Below are positions 24,939 through 35,984 of a DNA stretch of 64,000 nt, piece by piece. The translations under genes were made by a program, and so were the position numbers. How positions within the stretch are numbered: position 1 is the first letter of the stretch; each line of letters opens with the position of its first letter. Source of the stretch: Ciona savignyi. Lineage: Eukaryota > Chordata > Ascidiacea > Phlebobranchia > Cionidae. Under the pieces are notes generated by a model that saw only the letters and a program-made list of their open reading frames with translations, was not told the DNA's origin and searched no databases. The DNA lies in contig CH003059.1 in NCBI GenBank assembly GCA_000149265.1, forward strand, positions 62,001-126,000, written 5' to 3'.

Positions 24939-25046
24939 CAAATAAATATCACTTTCTTTCAAAACGAGTGATTATTTGTCGTCGCTTATATTGTGTGTGA
25001 TACAGGTTCCACCACTATATGATGCAGTGGCATATGAGTGGGGACT

Positions 25047-28000
25047 TCAATCTTCAGTTTTTCTTTTCTTTTTAAACGATTTATTCTTTTTGTGTTTCTT
25101 TGGTCGTTTTGTCGCCGGTTCTTCCACCACTTCTGCTACCTCGGTGGACACAATCACAGCGTCGTTCTCGATGGATTTGGGAACTTTGGTTTCCACGTTG
25201 GAATAATTGTCCCCGTCGAACATCGCGCTTCGAATGAATCTTTTCGCTGCTTCTTTCTGTAGCTTTGGGGCTGAAATGAGGGAATATTCATGAAAAGTTT
25301 GCTTTGTAACATCTAGCATGGCTCACACAACACACACCCAAGTAGGGATAACTTCCCCTGTGCGATATCTCCACAACAACCACTATGTTAGAAAGAAAGC
25401 ATCCTTTTATAGTATAGGACATTCATGTTTATCCCCGTGAATGGGAAACCAAGGCGGTTATCACACGGGTAATCGTCAGATCACCTCGTGCCCACCGTCG
25501 GGTTACCGGAGCTAAGGACACTACTACAAACAGTTTCGTACCTGAAACCCTTTGGCTGAAATGCGATACACTTAACCACCAGACTAAACAGACAAATATG
25601 GTATAATGGTACATTCCTACAATTATTGGTGATATGGATGGAGCACCATACATGTAAACACGCCAATCATAGTGAACTATGCAATGTTGGACACATCATT
25701 GAAAAATTTAAAGGTCAGCTATCTTGTTTTTTAAGTTTATTAATGTGCATTGGCCAGAATCATGAAAACCACCAAAAAACTTGGTCGTGCATTTACAAAC
25801 ATGTTCACCATAGAATGCTTATACTGGTGGTGAGTATAATCAATATTGTATGGACCGAATAGCTTGATGGGTTGGTGCGTTGGCTTCCAGCCGAAGGGTT
25901 GTAGGTACAAAACTGGTCGCTAGCTACTAGGTTGGGCACTTGATGAACAATGCCCGAATACTGGGTTCTATTTCTATCATATTGAAGTAATGTCTTAATC
26001 ATACACAACACACTGCAATAGCTCCGGTAACCCGACGGTGGGCGCGAGGTGATCTGACTATTGCCCGTGTGTTAACCCCCTTGGTTTCCCATTCACGGAG
26101 ATAAACATGGATATCCTATCTTAATATAAACAAAACAACAATTCCCCCCAAACAAACCATTTTTCTTGTCCTCAATCTCCTTGATCTTCCCCATGTACGT
26201 TTTGATCCGATCGAGTTCAGACTTCACGGGGTGACTTTTCGGGTTGACCCCGTTCGCGATGAGGTAGGCTGGGTGATAATGGTTGAACTTTTATTTTAGA
26301 TGAATGTTGAAACCAGTATGTTCATTTCGAGATATATGATCTTTTTTTTAAAACCAGCAAAATGTGACCTTTCAACCATGTGTGATTTGAAAGAGTGGTC
26401 TAGTGGTCTAGCACTATAATAAATATTGACTTAAAATACCAGCATGTTTATCAAGGAAGGAAACGTGGTTACTTTGTTATAAAATATTGTTTCGAACAAT
26501 ACATTGTGCAGATCCCATGGTGCATGTTAACAAATTAAAATTTACTCTAATCACCTATAAACTTCATAAATAAATTAAAAAGTCAGAATGAAATTTTGTT
26601 AATTTTTGTTTGTTTTTACTTTTTTAATAGAAAACAATAATAAAAACCTTGGGATGGGATTATTGCCTTTTGGGATTATATATGTTCCTGTGAGAGATTG
26701 CAGGAGAAAATATAATTAGGATGATTGTCAGATTACCAAAGCAACTTCAGTATGTTGTTGTTGAATCAAATTCATAAATTCATTGTTTTTCTTAGATTGC
26801 ATTATCATTACAAGCTGGTGGTGACGTTACTCTTTAAATTAATGTCATTTAAGTCATTTTAAGCAAAATTGTAGTTCACATTAAAGGAGTTATTAGTAAG
26901 AATTATATTAATGGTGTAAAATAGGCACCACCTTTTAGATCCACGAAATGGTGGTAAAGATCCAACAACAATGTTTTTATTGTGCAGCGAGCTTTTTTAT
27001 CTTAACAATGCTACTGCAGAACCAATCCACCTACTTGTACTAAACAGTGGTTAAAAACAAAAAGAAAGCATAAACTTACTCCAGTAGAATGAATTGACTG
27101 CGTACGCTGCAACTAAATCCAACTTTGCGTTATCAATTGGATCCATCTGTACATGGGGGTGGTTGTTATTTGATGGAAAAATTATGAAAACATACAAGGG
27201 AATAATGAAGAAATAACGGCACGAAGATTAATGAATCAAAAACGCAATGATAAGGAGTGTGTCACTAGTAGTCAGAAAAAAGTGCTGAAACACCCGTATG
27301 GAAAGTACGTCAATTTTCGCCGAGATCTCGAGTGTGCACACGCCAAATATTTAAGTGTGCAGTGTGCAAACGTGGAAGAGTGCACACTTCAAGTGTGCAC
27401 ACAATCTCCTTTTTATTACCGTACTATTTTGTAAAAATCTTAAACAAACGTATTGTTCTATTCTAAATCTATCGTGTCCATCAGCTAACATATCTATCTA
27501 CGTAACAAAAAACGTACTGACAGTAAATTACCCGAGGTCCAGAGGTAGGTTTACAGGTTTGTTGGAAATTATACGATGTTTATACTGCTAGCTCACGAGC
27601 ATGTGTAAAATTACCCAAGTGTGCAAAGACGCAGGGAATAAAAAAACTCGAGTGTGCAGCTGCCGTACTTTCCATACTGGCTGAAACATAAACACGGTTT
27701 GATTAAAAAATTGTGTACTTTTTTAACTGTAGCACTTCGTAAAATGTTTTAACTTTGATTCAGCCTTCCATTTTTCAGCATTTAATATTTCTAGGTAAAA
27801 AACTTCGGTGTCTGATGGGGTTTAATAACCGCAACAATTAATTTGAGACCTCACTATCCTATTGACAAAATAGTGGATCAAAATTATAACATAAACCGTT
27901 ACAACGTGGACAATTAGAATACCCTGTGATTCATTTAATAAAGTGTTTTGTATATTACCTATATATCATATCAAAATGTTTTATTCGTAAAAAGTTTACC

Positions 28001-28125
28001 TCTCGCGTTAGATCACTTCTCTGCGATGTTAACATCGGTTTCAACGTCTCTTCTACTTTGGAAAGGTTTGCATCAAACGATTTAAAAACATCGTTCAGTT
28101 CTTGCGGATAATCGTCCTCAGCCAT
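25047..28125 (-). CDS. C1D: C1D nuclear nucleic-acid-binding protein (Rrp47 homologue, Sas10/C1D family)
   Basis: C1D is a small nuclear protein that partners the exosome exonuclease EXOSC10 (Rrp6) in rRNA maturation and also binds DNA. Four exons: 28000-28125, 27080-27146, 26158-26268, 25047-25270, with phases 0, 1, 1, giving 175 residues. Family features: [20 protein letters not shown] and SFYW in the Sas10/C1D helical region, then [20 protein letters not shown], and [10 protein letters not shown] in the last exon, matching human C1D closely. It is about 34 residues longer than human C1D (141), and the extra part is a lysine-rich tail ([17 protein letters not shown]), a plausible nucleolar or RNA-binding segment. 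Convergent with SLCO-B, with 397 bp between stop codons. Confidence 0.96.
25413..25591 (-). repeat. SINE-1 copy with internal deletion
   Basis: 3' end and centre to GGTTACCGGAGCTA, then a jump to the head region (GAAACCCTTTGGCTG and ACCAGACTAAACAG). In C1D intron 3. Confidence 0.8.
25858..26123 (+). repeat. SINE-1 copy, diverged head
   Basis: Head reads TAGCTTGATGGGTTGGTGCG, also found at 58425-58445, so this may be a sub-family. The tail AAACATGGATATCC ends about 35 bp before C1D exon 3. Confidence 0.8.
27296..27677. mobile_element. 382-bp TIR element with GTGTGCA-rich core (copy 1)
   Basis: Ends GTATGGAAAGTACGTCA and, reversed, GTATGGAAAGTACGGCA. The interior repeats GTGTGCACAC and AGTGTGCAG words. 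A nearly identical copy is at 47523-47907. No open frame long enough for a transposase, so it is non-autonomous. In C1D intron 1. No target-site duplication was clear. Confidence 0.85.
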
Positions 28126-29340
28126 GCTGGGAACTGATGTCGAATGTTTCTATATTCGCATCACTGGTTTAAGTGGTGAATCGTGCGTAGTAGCGATCCA
28201 GCCATAGATGTTTAGTATTAATTTCCTTAAAAAAAAGATAACAATAAATAAATAAAGTACGATCATATTTATTGTTACATCATATAATTCTTCTAATTTC
28301 ACATCAAACGTGAATAAAACGAGAGAGTTCAAACAGCGGTACGATACCACAAAACCGAAGAATCAGCCGACATCAGCGGGAATCGAACCTAGAGTGGTCG
28401 GGTCAATGTAGACGACTCTGATAAACCGACAATAAAAGATATCGTTTCCGTGGAGTTGCGATTGTTGGTAAAAATAATCACTGCGATGATCATGTTCCTG
28501 CAAAAGCTGCCTGTTTATCATCATGCGACGCGGAGAGATAATTGTTGACTATAATTTGAGGTATTCGGTGAGGTAACGCTTAGCAGACGATATTTAAAAT
28601 AACTTCTCCAAAATCCTGTAAACACTTTACTTTTAGCAACCAAACTTTCTTTTTTTAACACAGCTCAAAATAACGGTAATATGACGTATTACGGCAGAGC
28701 ATGGCCGTAAAGTATCGAATAACTGGTGACGAAAAGATCGCTTGACCACTCGTGTTTTTCGATTTTTCTTCCAGGCGTTTAAGGATGGATTGCATTTTAA
28801 GCTTTTTTGTGATTATTCTATTTTGCAAACGCCCGTAGGTATTGCTGAATTACAACGCCGTGGTTGTTAAAAATTGCCATTAACACAATGATAAATATAG
28901 AATAGCACCTCGTTACAGGTGTCGGCTTTCATAATCTTTCTTCTCTACTTCAGAACTACAAGGTTCTGGGTTCAAATCCAACAACAATGTAAAAGTTACA
29001 ACCAGTGAGTTAATAATTCATAAGTAACAATTCAGTGAACTAAACAACAACCAAGTTCAGTATAATAAGCATCACGACAGCGCATATCACATCGGGAACC
29101 GAACGGTTTGGATTCGGCCGAGTATTTCATTCCAGCGACGAAATCACGAAACAACATCCAATTTTACAACCTCGGAAAGTCGGACATCTTTGGTATCGCG
29201 ATCTTTCGTGAGAGTTCGCCGGAACTCGGTCACTCTTTTCCTGGGGTGTCCGGAACTACCCGATCGACGAAATTAAGCTGATAAAACACGATTCATTTAA
29301 AACGCCTGAATATTCGTGTTAGATTTATTATTATTTCACA
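28126..29340. other. Intergenic stretch upstream of C1D
   Basis: AT-rich, no recognised repeat family or exon. A short GC-richer patch (29090-29280, TCGGAAAGTCGGAC and similar) has no open frame that I can assign. The C1D promoter should lie just above 28125. Confidence 0.5.
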
Positions 29341-29810
29341 GCATATGTTTTAAATTAAAGCATCTTGTCAAGCGCTATCGAGAAAATAAGCTTATTTTTT
29401 TACGGCGTGGGGGAGTTCCCCTTGGTTTATTACAAACATTTCTGTTTTTACATATTTGGCGTGTTGTCGAGCAATTCTTAAAGTTTTAATTTGATTTAAC
29501 GACTCCTTGGTGATATCGGGCGACATGGCTTGGGCTTTATAATCATGATATCGAGTCAAATTTGACCAAATCTAATAAAACTTGGAACCAACTAGTCAAG
29601 CGCTAAGGTAAAATAATTACATTTACGAAAAAAGTCCGACTTAGTTATTCACTGTCCCGGGGAATCCCCTGGATTATCCACCAAATTTTGGTTTTTACAT
29701 ATTTAAGTCATGTTATCTTACGAGTCTAAGTTTTAATCCGATTTGATCACTTCATTTTATAAATGTCAAGGCGACATGCCATGTCACAATCATGATTCAG
29801 AAACAAATCC
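29340..29810 (+). repeat. Relic of the ~335-bp satellite (about two units)
   Basis: Two diverged units with GTCAAGCGCTA, GGGGAATCCCCTGGATTAT, CCAAATTTTGGTTTTTACA and GCGACATG...TCACAATCATGATT, matching the array at 35985-37540. Spacing here is shorter (about 250 bp). Confidence 0.8.
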
Positions 29811-30267
29811 ATTTTTTGGTTATTTTCATAGAATATAATTAAAATACACGATTACTACATGTAATGTCGGTTAATTCCAAGTAAAACAAGCATCACAGGA
29901 TAAATATTAGAAAAAGAATAAGTTGAATTCGGATTTTAGACTTTTAGATTTATCCCAATTTGAATAAAACTCCACGAATTTATTAAGACTTTATAATAGG
30001 AATTTTCGAAATTTCTAGTCGAAATATTTTTTAAACATATGTTTGAGTTTAAGTTTGTCACGTGGTTCAAACTAGGAACCAGCTCAAAGTGGATTGGTTG
30101 GTCGAAGTAAAGTTTCTTGATGAAATTGAAAATGTTCATAGTAAGTTTTGCATCAAAGAGTAGGTTTAAACAATCAAGAATACACAGGAGTTTTTCTTCA
30201 CGAATGGAATAGTTAATTCGCGTCCACAAATTGATATTCACATCTAAACGTTCATCAGGTGAGAACT

Positions 30268-32656
30268 TCACACGGTAATGCAGTCCATAGATGAGTGTTT
30301 CGCTGCACCATGCATCTTCATGTTGTCAGTCGTCATCGTCATAACTTGGTCACGTGGGCAGAGGCAGAGCTTAATGACGTCATCGACCTCCGATTGGTTG
30401 AGTGCACGAGGCCAGATTATTGGGTTCACGATCTGCCCGCTGTGGAAGGAAACAAATACGAATAACGTAAGGGAAAGTAATCTTGCGCGAAATAATTAAT
30501 ATACCTTGTCTATTGCAGGCAGGAGACCGCTATAGTTCATATACAAATTAAGTATTTATTGATTGATTTAAAACAACGTACTTAAATGATTGCGTAGCAT
30601 CCAAGCCACCCGCATTAACTTTGTCCTGTTCTTGCCCGAATATCATCGTTCCTCCACCTCGCATTACCCCACCACTGTACGGGAAACTCCCTAAGCTGGT
30701 ACCATTGATGAACATTCCAACTTGTGATGTTTGTGTTAAAAAACCAAGCGCACATGTGAGTCTGAGGAACAATACAATCGATAAAGCATGTTATATTGAA
30801 CTGTATTGGTGGTAACGCTACAATCGTTACTGTATGTTGCGCAATATATACATCTTGTAATACTATAGACTTATAGAGTTTAAAGTGGTTGTTAAATTTT
30901 GCAGTTAATTTAACTTGTGCTTTTAGTTTTAATTCTGCCAGTAGGTCTTAACAAAGGATCGTATCAACATATCATTGCTCTTCGTACCCATTTGTTGGCC
31001 ATATCCGTGGTTGCGAATTTTTTTGCTCTGGCACCACGTAACAAGAAGTCCACTTTTGTAGCAGAATTCAGCATGATCATCATTTCGTTATGGGAAACAC
31101 TGGTTGCGTAACTCAACAAACAGTCGTCGCTGAAGTTGGAGGTCCGAAACCACATGCACACGGTGGCAGCAGAGAGGCTGGGCACATTTGGACGATATCG
31201 AATGTAATCCGTAACTTGATCAGCATTGGGGAAGTTGTACATCTCGCTGGGACAACCTTGGAAGAAGTTAAATGTTTAAAACATAACAACTAGAGAGTGT
31301 CAACCACGTGTCAACCACGTGTCAACCACGTGTGAATCATCACTATTTTAAAACCCCTGTTGAGTGTATGTTATAGTTTTCTGCAGAAACGATCAGGTTT
31401 CCTGGCTACCTCATCACCCATAGTATATCTTATAACGCTTGTTTCTGCAAGTGGAAACTAATGGGTTCCCGAGTTACCAATCAAACTCAATATAAAGTAT
31501 TCAAGTTATGAATTTGATATTTTAATTGATTTTTGTGGTGCGGTTTGTGTGGTGGATTTAACCCTTTCTCAGTTTATTTATTTACCTACAACTTTGGTGC
31601 CCGCTGTTTATAGAGTAATCGTTGGTGAAAATATCAACGAATGATATTACTATGTGCATAGTTCGTTGTTGTATCACCGAACCATCTCAAAACGAAGCAT
31701 TAATGCACATCATTTTAACACATGACTATATATAATACTGTTCTTATCTTCTGCGGGTCGTCGTCGGGTAACCGCGTCGCCTTCTTGGGCTTACATTACG
31801 ATCTGGGGCTAATTCTTAGCTTAATTTTATATATTTCATATCAATTACGATTGCATCATAAACCGTAATACCTCTATTTGAACGCCACGTCTGTTTTGCG
31901 CAACCTATTATTGACCGCTACTTTGAGATTCATTATGCTTATTAGTAAATTTAATTAATTTTTATTACTTATTGTTGGGTTTGATATTTTTTTATTAATA
32001 AAATTTATTCTCCCAATATTCTGACTAGCTAGTCAAAAGTCAAAAAATATAGCGTCAACCTCCAATTGAACAACATAGGCGAGGGTGGAAAATAGAGAGC
32101 CATGCTGGCGCTAACTATTTTTAAAATAATGAATATTATTTAAATTGATCCCTTATTTGTGTAACATGTGCTTTTTATCTTATGACCACGAAACAGGTAG
32201 AACAATGATAAATCAGTACAGAATTCAAAAGTGCAAGTGCATTTAACCCCAACAAGATTACAATAATACTGAACCAACCTTCGAAATATATCACCCAATG
32301 AACAACCAGATGAGCTTGCCAGCCTGTAGATTGGTCAGTTCGCTCCAGGTTCAACAAAAACCCAGTGGAATCAATATAACCAACTGATACTTTAAATGTG
32401 TGTGGCAAAGATGGGTCGTAGGTCGTAACTGATGCTTTGACAACAAACGGTTCAAAATGTATGCACATATGAAAGCCCACAAATGCCGTTTTCGTCGTAG
32501 AATCGGAATTGGCATAAATTTCAGTTTGTCCGTGCTGAGGTGTCATTACTGCAATATATTGGCGATTTAAAATCAAATATTATTATTACAAAAAAGCTTA
32601 CCTGAAACAGCAATGTCTAAACCACAAAAAATGACCAAGATACCAAAGAATTTCAT
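30268..32656 (-). CDS. Secreted H-type lectin–pentraxin fusion protein
   Basis: Five exons: 32602-32656, 32279-32548, 30988-31256, 30582-30761, 30268-30439. Exon 1 is a signal peptide (MKFFGILVIFCGLDIAVS). Exon 2 encodes one domain that I read as H-type lectin (Helix pomatia agglutinin/discoidin C-terminal family): FVVKASVTTYD, DSTGFLLNLERTD and WQAHLVVHWVIYFEG follow the family order of core strands. Exons 3-5 form a pentraxin domain: YRPNVPSLSAATVCMWFRT, the calcium-site loop FGQEQDKVNAGGLDATQSF, and GQIVNPIIWPRAL. Expected product about 314 residues, secreted, probably binding sugars or phosphocholine-like ligands with Ca2+. As written, exon 4 is one base too long: a six-base T run (30738-30743) shifts frame after HMCAW, and five bases would give 945 nt in frame with all phases correct. 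Sequencing error or allele is likeliest. Confidence 0.85.
31285..31480. repeat. Dispersed TTTCTGCAAG repeat with a triple CACGTG motif
   Basis: Related stretches lie at 35600-35960 and, inverted, at 51105-51240; shared words are AGTGTCAACCAC, GTTTCTGCAAG and ATGGGTCCC-like text. Inside it, a 12-bp unit TCAACCACGTG(G) repeats three times at 31299-31332. In the lectin gene intron 2. Confidence 0.65.
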
Positions 32657-32867
32657 ATTTATTCACGAATCCTAACAAACATATTAAACGTGACCTGCAA
32701 GATATAATTATTATTTTAATTTTCTATGAACAAGTTTGATTCCATAAAATACTTCTAATAGATATTAATGCACCTTTACTAAGCTCGACTATTCGTATTA
32801 AGACCACTTTCTTGTAACGCTTTGTTTAAAATAGCTTTCTCCGCAATATTAGTTGGAAGATTTAACG

Positions 32868-33626
32868 CAGTGATTCCCAACCTTTTTCCACCCACGTACC
32901 ATTTAGAGCAGGGATGTCCAACCTGCGGCCCGCGGGGGCCCACCTGAGATTTTCGTGCGGCCCGCTAGTCATTTTCACTCCAAGTAGTTCTTTGACATTT
33001 GAATCTTAGCCTAATTAAAATGTATCAGTCAGCTTTTAGGGGCGCAGTAATAGCAGGCTATAAGTATGGGAGCAACTGAAGTACAGGATTATACATTAAT
33101 GGTTTTTAATTGTTTCTTTATGTACCAATTTTTCTTGAAATTTAATAGGTTTTGCGGCCCATTGAATTATTTCAAGTGACAATGCGGCCCAGTACAATAA
33201 AATGTTGGACATCCCTGATTTAGAGGTTTTATGTGTTCGCGAACAACCTACATATAAGTTACGCGCTGAAGGCGGTCCAAAAGTGTTTCCACCATTTATG
33301 ACGTCATAATCACGTATTTGACCCATGCGAGGTGTGATAACAAATTCTATTAAACCAAGCATTATCTGCCAGGGTTGATGGGTTAGCTGAATATGCTTTT
33401 CTGCCAGTAACCCAGTACAATACAGCGATCGCGTCGCGCGCATCTAACCTAGACAATCTATGACGTCACAGTGGTAAGAAAAAAAGATGTACCTTACCAC
33501 GACGACGGCTTCAAAAGACTTAATATCAACCCCACTTGAACTAATAACTCCTTTCGGTCGAAAAAAAAACAGAATCCACTCGCATAAACCACCTGTAAGA
33601 CGCGGTACCGCAGGTTGGGAATCACT
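32868..33626. mobile_element. hAT-like element, outer, CAGTGATTCCCAACC ends
   Basis: Ends CAGTGATTCCCAACC and, reversed, CAGTGATTCCCAACC. The same ends are found on the element at 34096-35447, which has a perfect 8-bp duplication. The flanks here (TTTAACG / GGTTAAT) do not give a clean duplication. Interrupted by the inner hAT at 32909-33217. No transposase frame. Confidence 0.8.
32909..33217. mobile_element. hAT-like MITE nested in the outer hAT element
   Basis: Ends CAGGGATGTCCAAC and its inverse, flanked on both sides by the 8-bp duplication ATTTAGAG (32901-32908 and 33218-33225), diagnostic of hAT insertion. Interior is rich in GCGGCCC words. Non-autonomous, 309 bp. Confidence 0.93.
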
Positions 33627-34095
33627 GGGTTAATAGAAACGCTACGGATGTGTGTTACGTCATACAACGATTGTATTTAGGTCACTAAACTGATTCAAAC
33701 GAGTTGTTTTCATGATTCTGAAAATATCTTCCAAATCCGTAATATTTTATTGGATTAAAGAAAACAATTTTTATTTATTATATTATTGTGCTCATATCGG
33801 ACATACAAAGTGTACGTGAACTTATCCAGGACTCGACGACAGCGAATTGCTGTCGTTATAAACGTTAACACTGCATTTGTGGCAAACCATGATCGACTAA
33901 ACAAATCAATCTGTGTTCGCTGATATTTTCCTTCAACATAAAGCCATTGGAAAAACCATTAGTTTTGACATCATTTCCGGGAAATCTTGGTAGGTCGGGG
34001 CAACTGAACGATCGTTCTACGTCATTATTCTTGTTTGCAGCAAGCAAATGCCGCAATATTTACAACTTTGGGAAGTGTAACATACTCTACAGCAG

Positions 34096-35447
34096 TGGTT
34101 CCCAACCTTTTTTAGTGTCGGGGCCAAATTTCAAATTTTAGAATACGTATGGAGCCGCATGAAAACACTCATGAAAACACACTGGTTTAAGAAAACAGTG
34201 ACTTAACTCTTTCCCTCCCAACTCGCCATATATCGCGAGTTGGTGGTAAAACATGGCATCCCGACTGTACATAAAGGGGTGCAAATCTAAAAAACGATTT
34301 CTCCGCAATGCGTAATGGTAGAAGACCCTCAGCTATGGGGCTCATTCGATCAAGGGAAACCCTATATTTTATTCTCTGTGATTATCGTGGAGAAATATTA
34401 AAAATGCGAGGAGTGATAGCCTTTCTTTTTCAAGGCTTCGCCTCTTATTTCTATCGATTTTACACGAATTTACACGTGACTAACTCAGCCAATAGGAGTC
34501 GTGTTAACTTGCAGAGAAGCTCTTTTTGTCAAGCAAGTCTTTCTTTACATTCTCTGTGAATTTCGTGCCGTTGAGATAAAAAGGAGAGCGTTGGTGACGT
34601 TTTCGCAGCAGGCGGTTATGCTTCGTGTTCACCAAAGCATGAATCCAGCTGGGCCTGCTGAGCGCACGATAAAGAAAAAGGCGGCGAGACTAGCTAGTTC
34701 GGTGTGCCCTGCTTTGAAGAATATTGGATATAGTATTTGCGTTTGTTTGGTTTTGTATGCCCTTTTTACACTTCCTTCACTGTTCTTTTTTATACTTTTT
34801 ACTATTTTAGTTCTACAAAACTAAAAACTTCAATGCGTTTTGGTTCAAGTTTTCATAATATAGTCAGAAAAAAGGGAAATTTCAATTACAAATAGTAAAA
34901 AAACTACTGAAGATAGAAATACAGTTCGAGTACAAAAACTATTAGACCATCTACATTCCAATTTTCATCTCATTTGGGCATTCCAATAATAAGTGAGTAT
35001 TTCGTTTGTCAGTGCACCTCAAATTTTTCAAAGTCGAGCAGAATTTTCTTTGCACAAAAAGTGGTGTTCACTAAAGTTTACATAATATATTCTTTATTAG
35101 AGGTAGATTTTAGATGTGCAGCTTGTTTAAAAGAGGGATAAATTATCTTTCCAACCATACTAAATATTAAATCATAGCATAAACTTTAGAAAAACTGTGC
35201 TAATTTGAAAATGACTAAAAATTGTAAAAAACACTGCGGGACAGCATGTTTGAATTAATGCATTTGGCCGGGAGTGAAAGAGTTAACTATGAAGTTAAAA
35301 CTCTTTTCCCAGCCTTCAAACTAAGCAAGGGTAATTTTAAGATACTAATTTTTTTTATTATTAAAATCAGATTCTAATATTTTTAGGGGATTTTCAAAGG
35401 TCAATGAGAGCCGCAAGAAGGCTAGCTGGGAGCCGCGGTTGGGAATC
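34096..35447. mobile_element. hAT-like element with a second transposon inside
   Basis: Ends CAGTGGTTCCCAACC and, reversed, CAGTGATTCCCAACC, with perfect 8-bp duplications CTCTACAG on both sides (34088-34095 and 35448-35455). Same family as 32868-33626. Most of its length is the nested element at 34207-35282; without that it would be only about 270 bp. Confidence 0.92.
34207..35282. mobile_element. piggyBac-like non-autonomous element (TTAA target)
   Basis: Flanked by TTAA at 34203-34206 and 35283-35286. Ends CTCTTTCCCTCCC and, reversed, CTCTTTCACTCCC. TTAA target duplication with such ends fits the piggyBac superfamily. 1,076 bp, AT-rich, without a transposase-length open frame. Inserted in the hAT element at 34096-35447. 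Confidence 0.8.
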
Positions 35448-35599
35448 ACTGCTCTACAGGATATATCATTACAAAACATTTATCGAAAACAATTGGTTTC
35501 ATTAATTAAGCTAAGCAAAAGCACTTGGTGACGTCATTAAGCTTTCACCTCTTCTATTTTCGTTCGTCTTGAATACTTGAAATAACCATAGTTCATATA

Positions 35600-35960
35600 A
35601 TAACTAGAAAGTGTCAACCACTTGTTTAACCACAACTATTTGTAAAACACATTTTGTATGCTATATATTCATGTGAGCAGGGTCCCCAACCACAACTTTT
35701 ATTTTATAAACCGAGAATGTAGTTTGTTTCTGCAAGCATAAACGCATGGGTCCCTGAGGTAACAATCCGATCTAGTTATTCATGTCAATTACACAATATG
35801 TATATGTTATTGTCAGATATGTGCACGCCAGTCCATGTTATCGAACATTCCAGGACGTTTTAACCGGACTGCCATAGTTTTGTTTCTGCAAGCATAAACG
35901 CATGGGTCCCATAGTTATCAAACCAAACTTCTTTTCCATGTGTGTAAATGAATGGGCTAA
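35600..35960. repeat. Dispersed TTTCTGCAAGCATAAACGC repeat, two tandem pieces
   Basis: GTTTCTGCAAGCATAAACGC followed by ATGGGTCCC occurs at about 35726 and 35883, and the left part matches 31285-31480. It runs directly into the satellite array at 35985. Confidence 0.7.
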
Positions 35961-35984
35961 CCGTGTTATTTCACCACAAATGGT

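Noticed and set aside
29936-30271. 111-codon minus-strand frame directly after the lectin-pentraxin stop codon.
   Set aside because: It begins inside the stop region with GTG, is very AT-rich and has no domain; most likely 3'UTR of the lectin gene.
32868-35447. Considered whether the 32.8-35.5 kb block was one large element with coding genes.
   Set aside because: Separate inverted ends and target-site duplications resolve it into four non-autonomous DNA elements; no transposase or other long frame is present.
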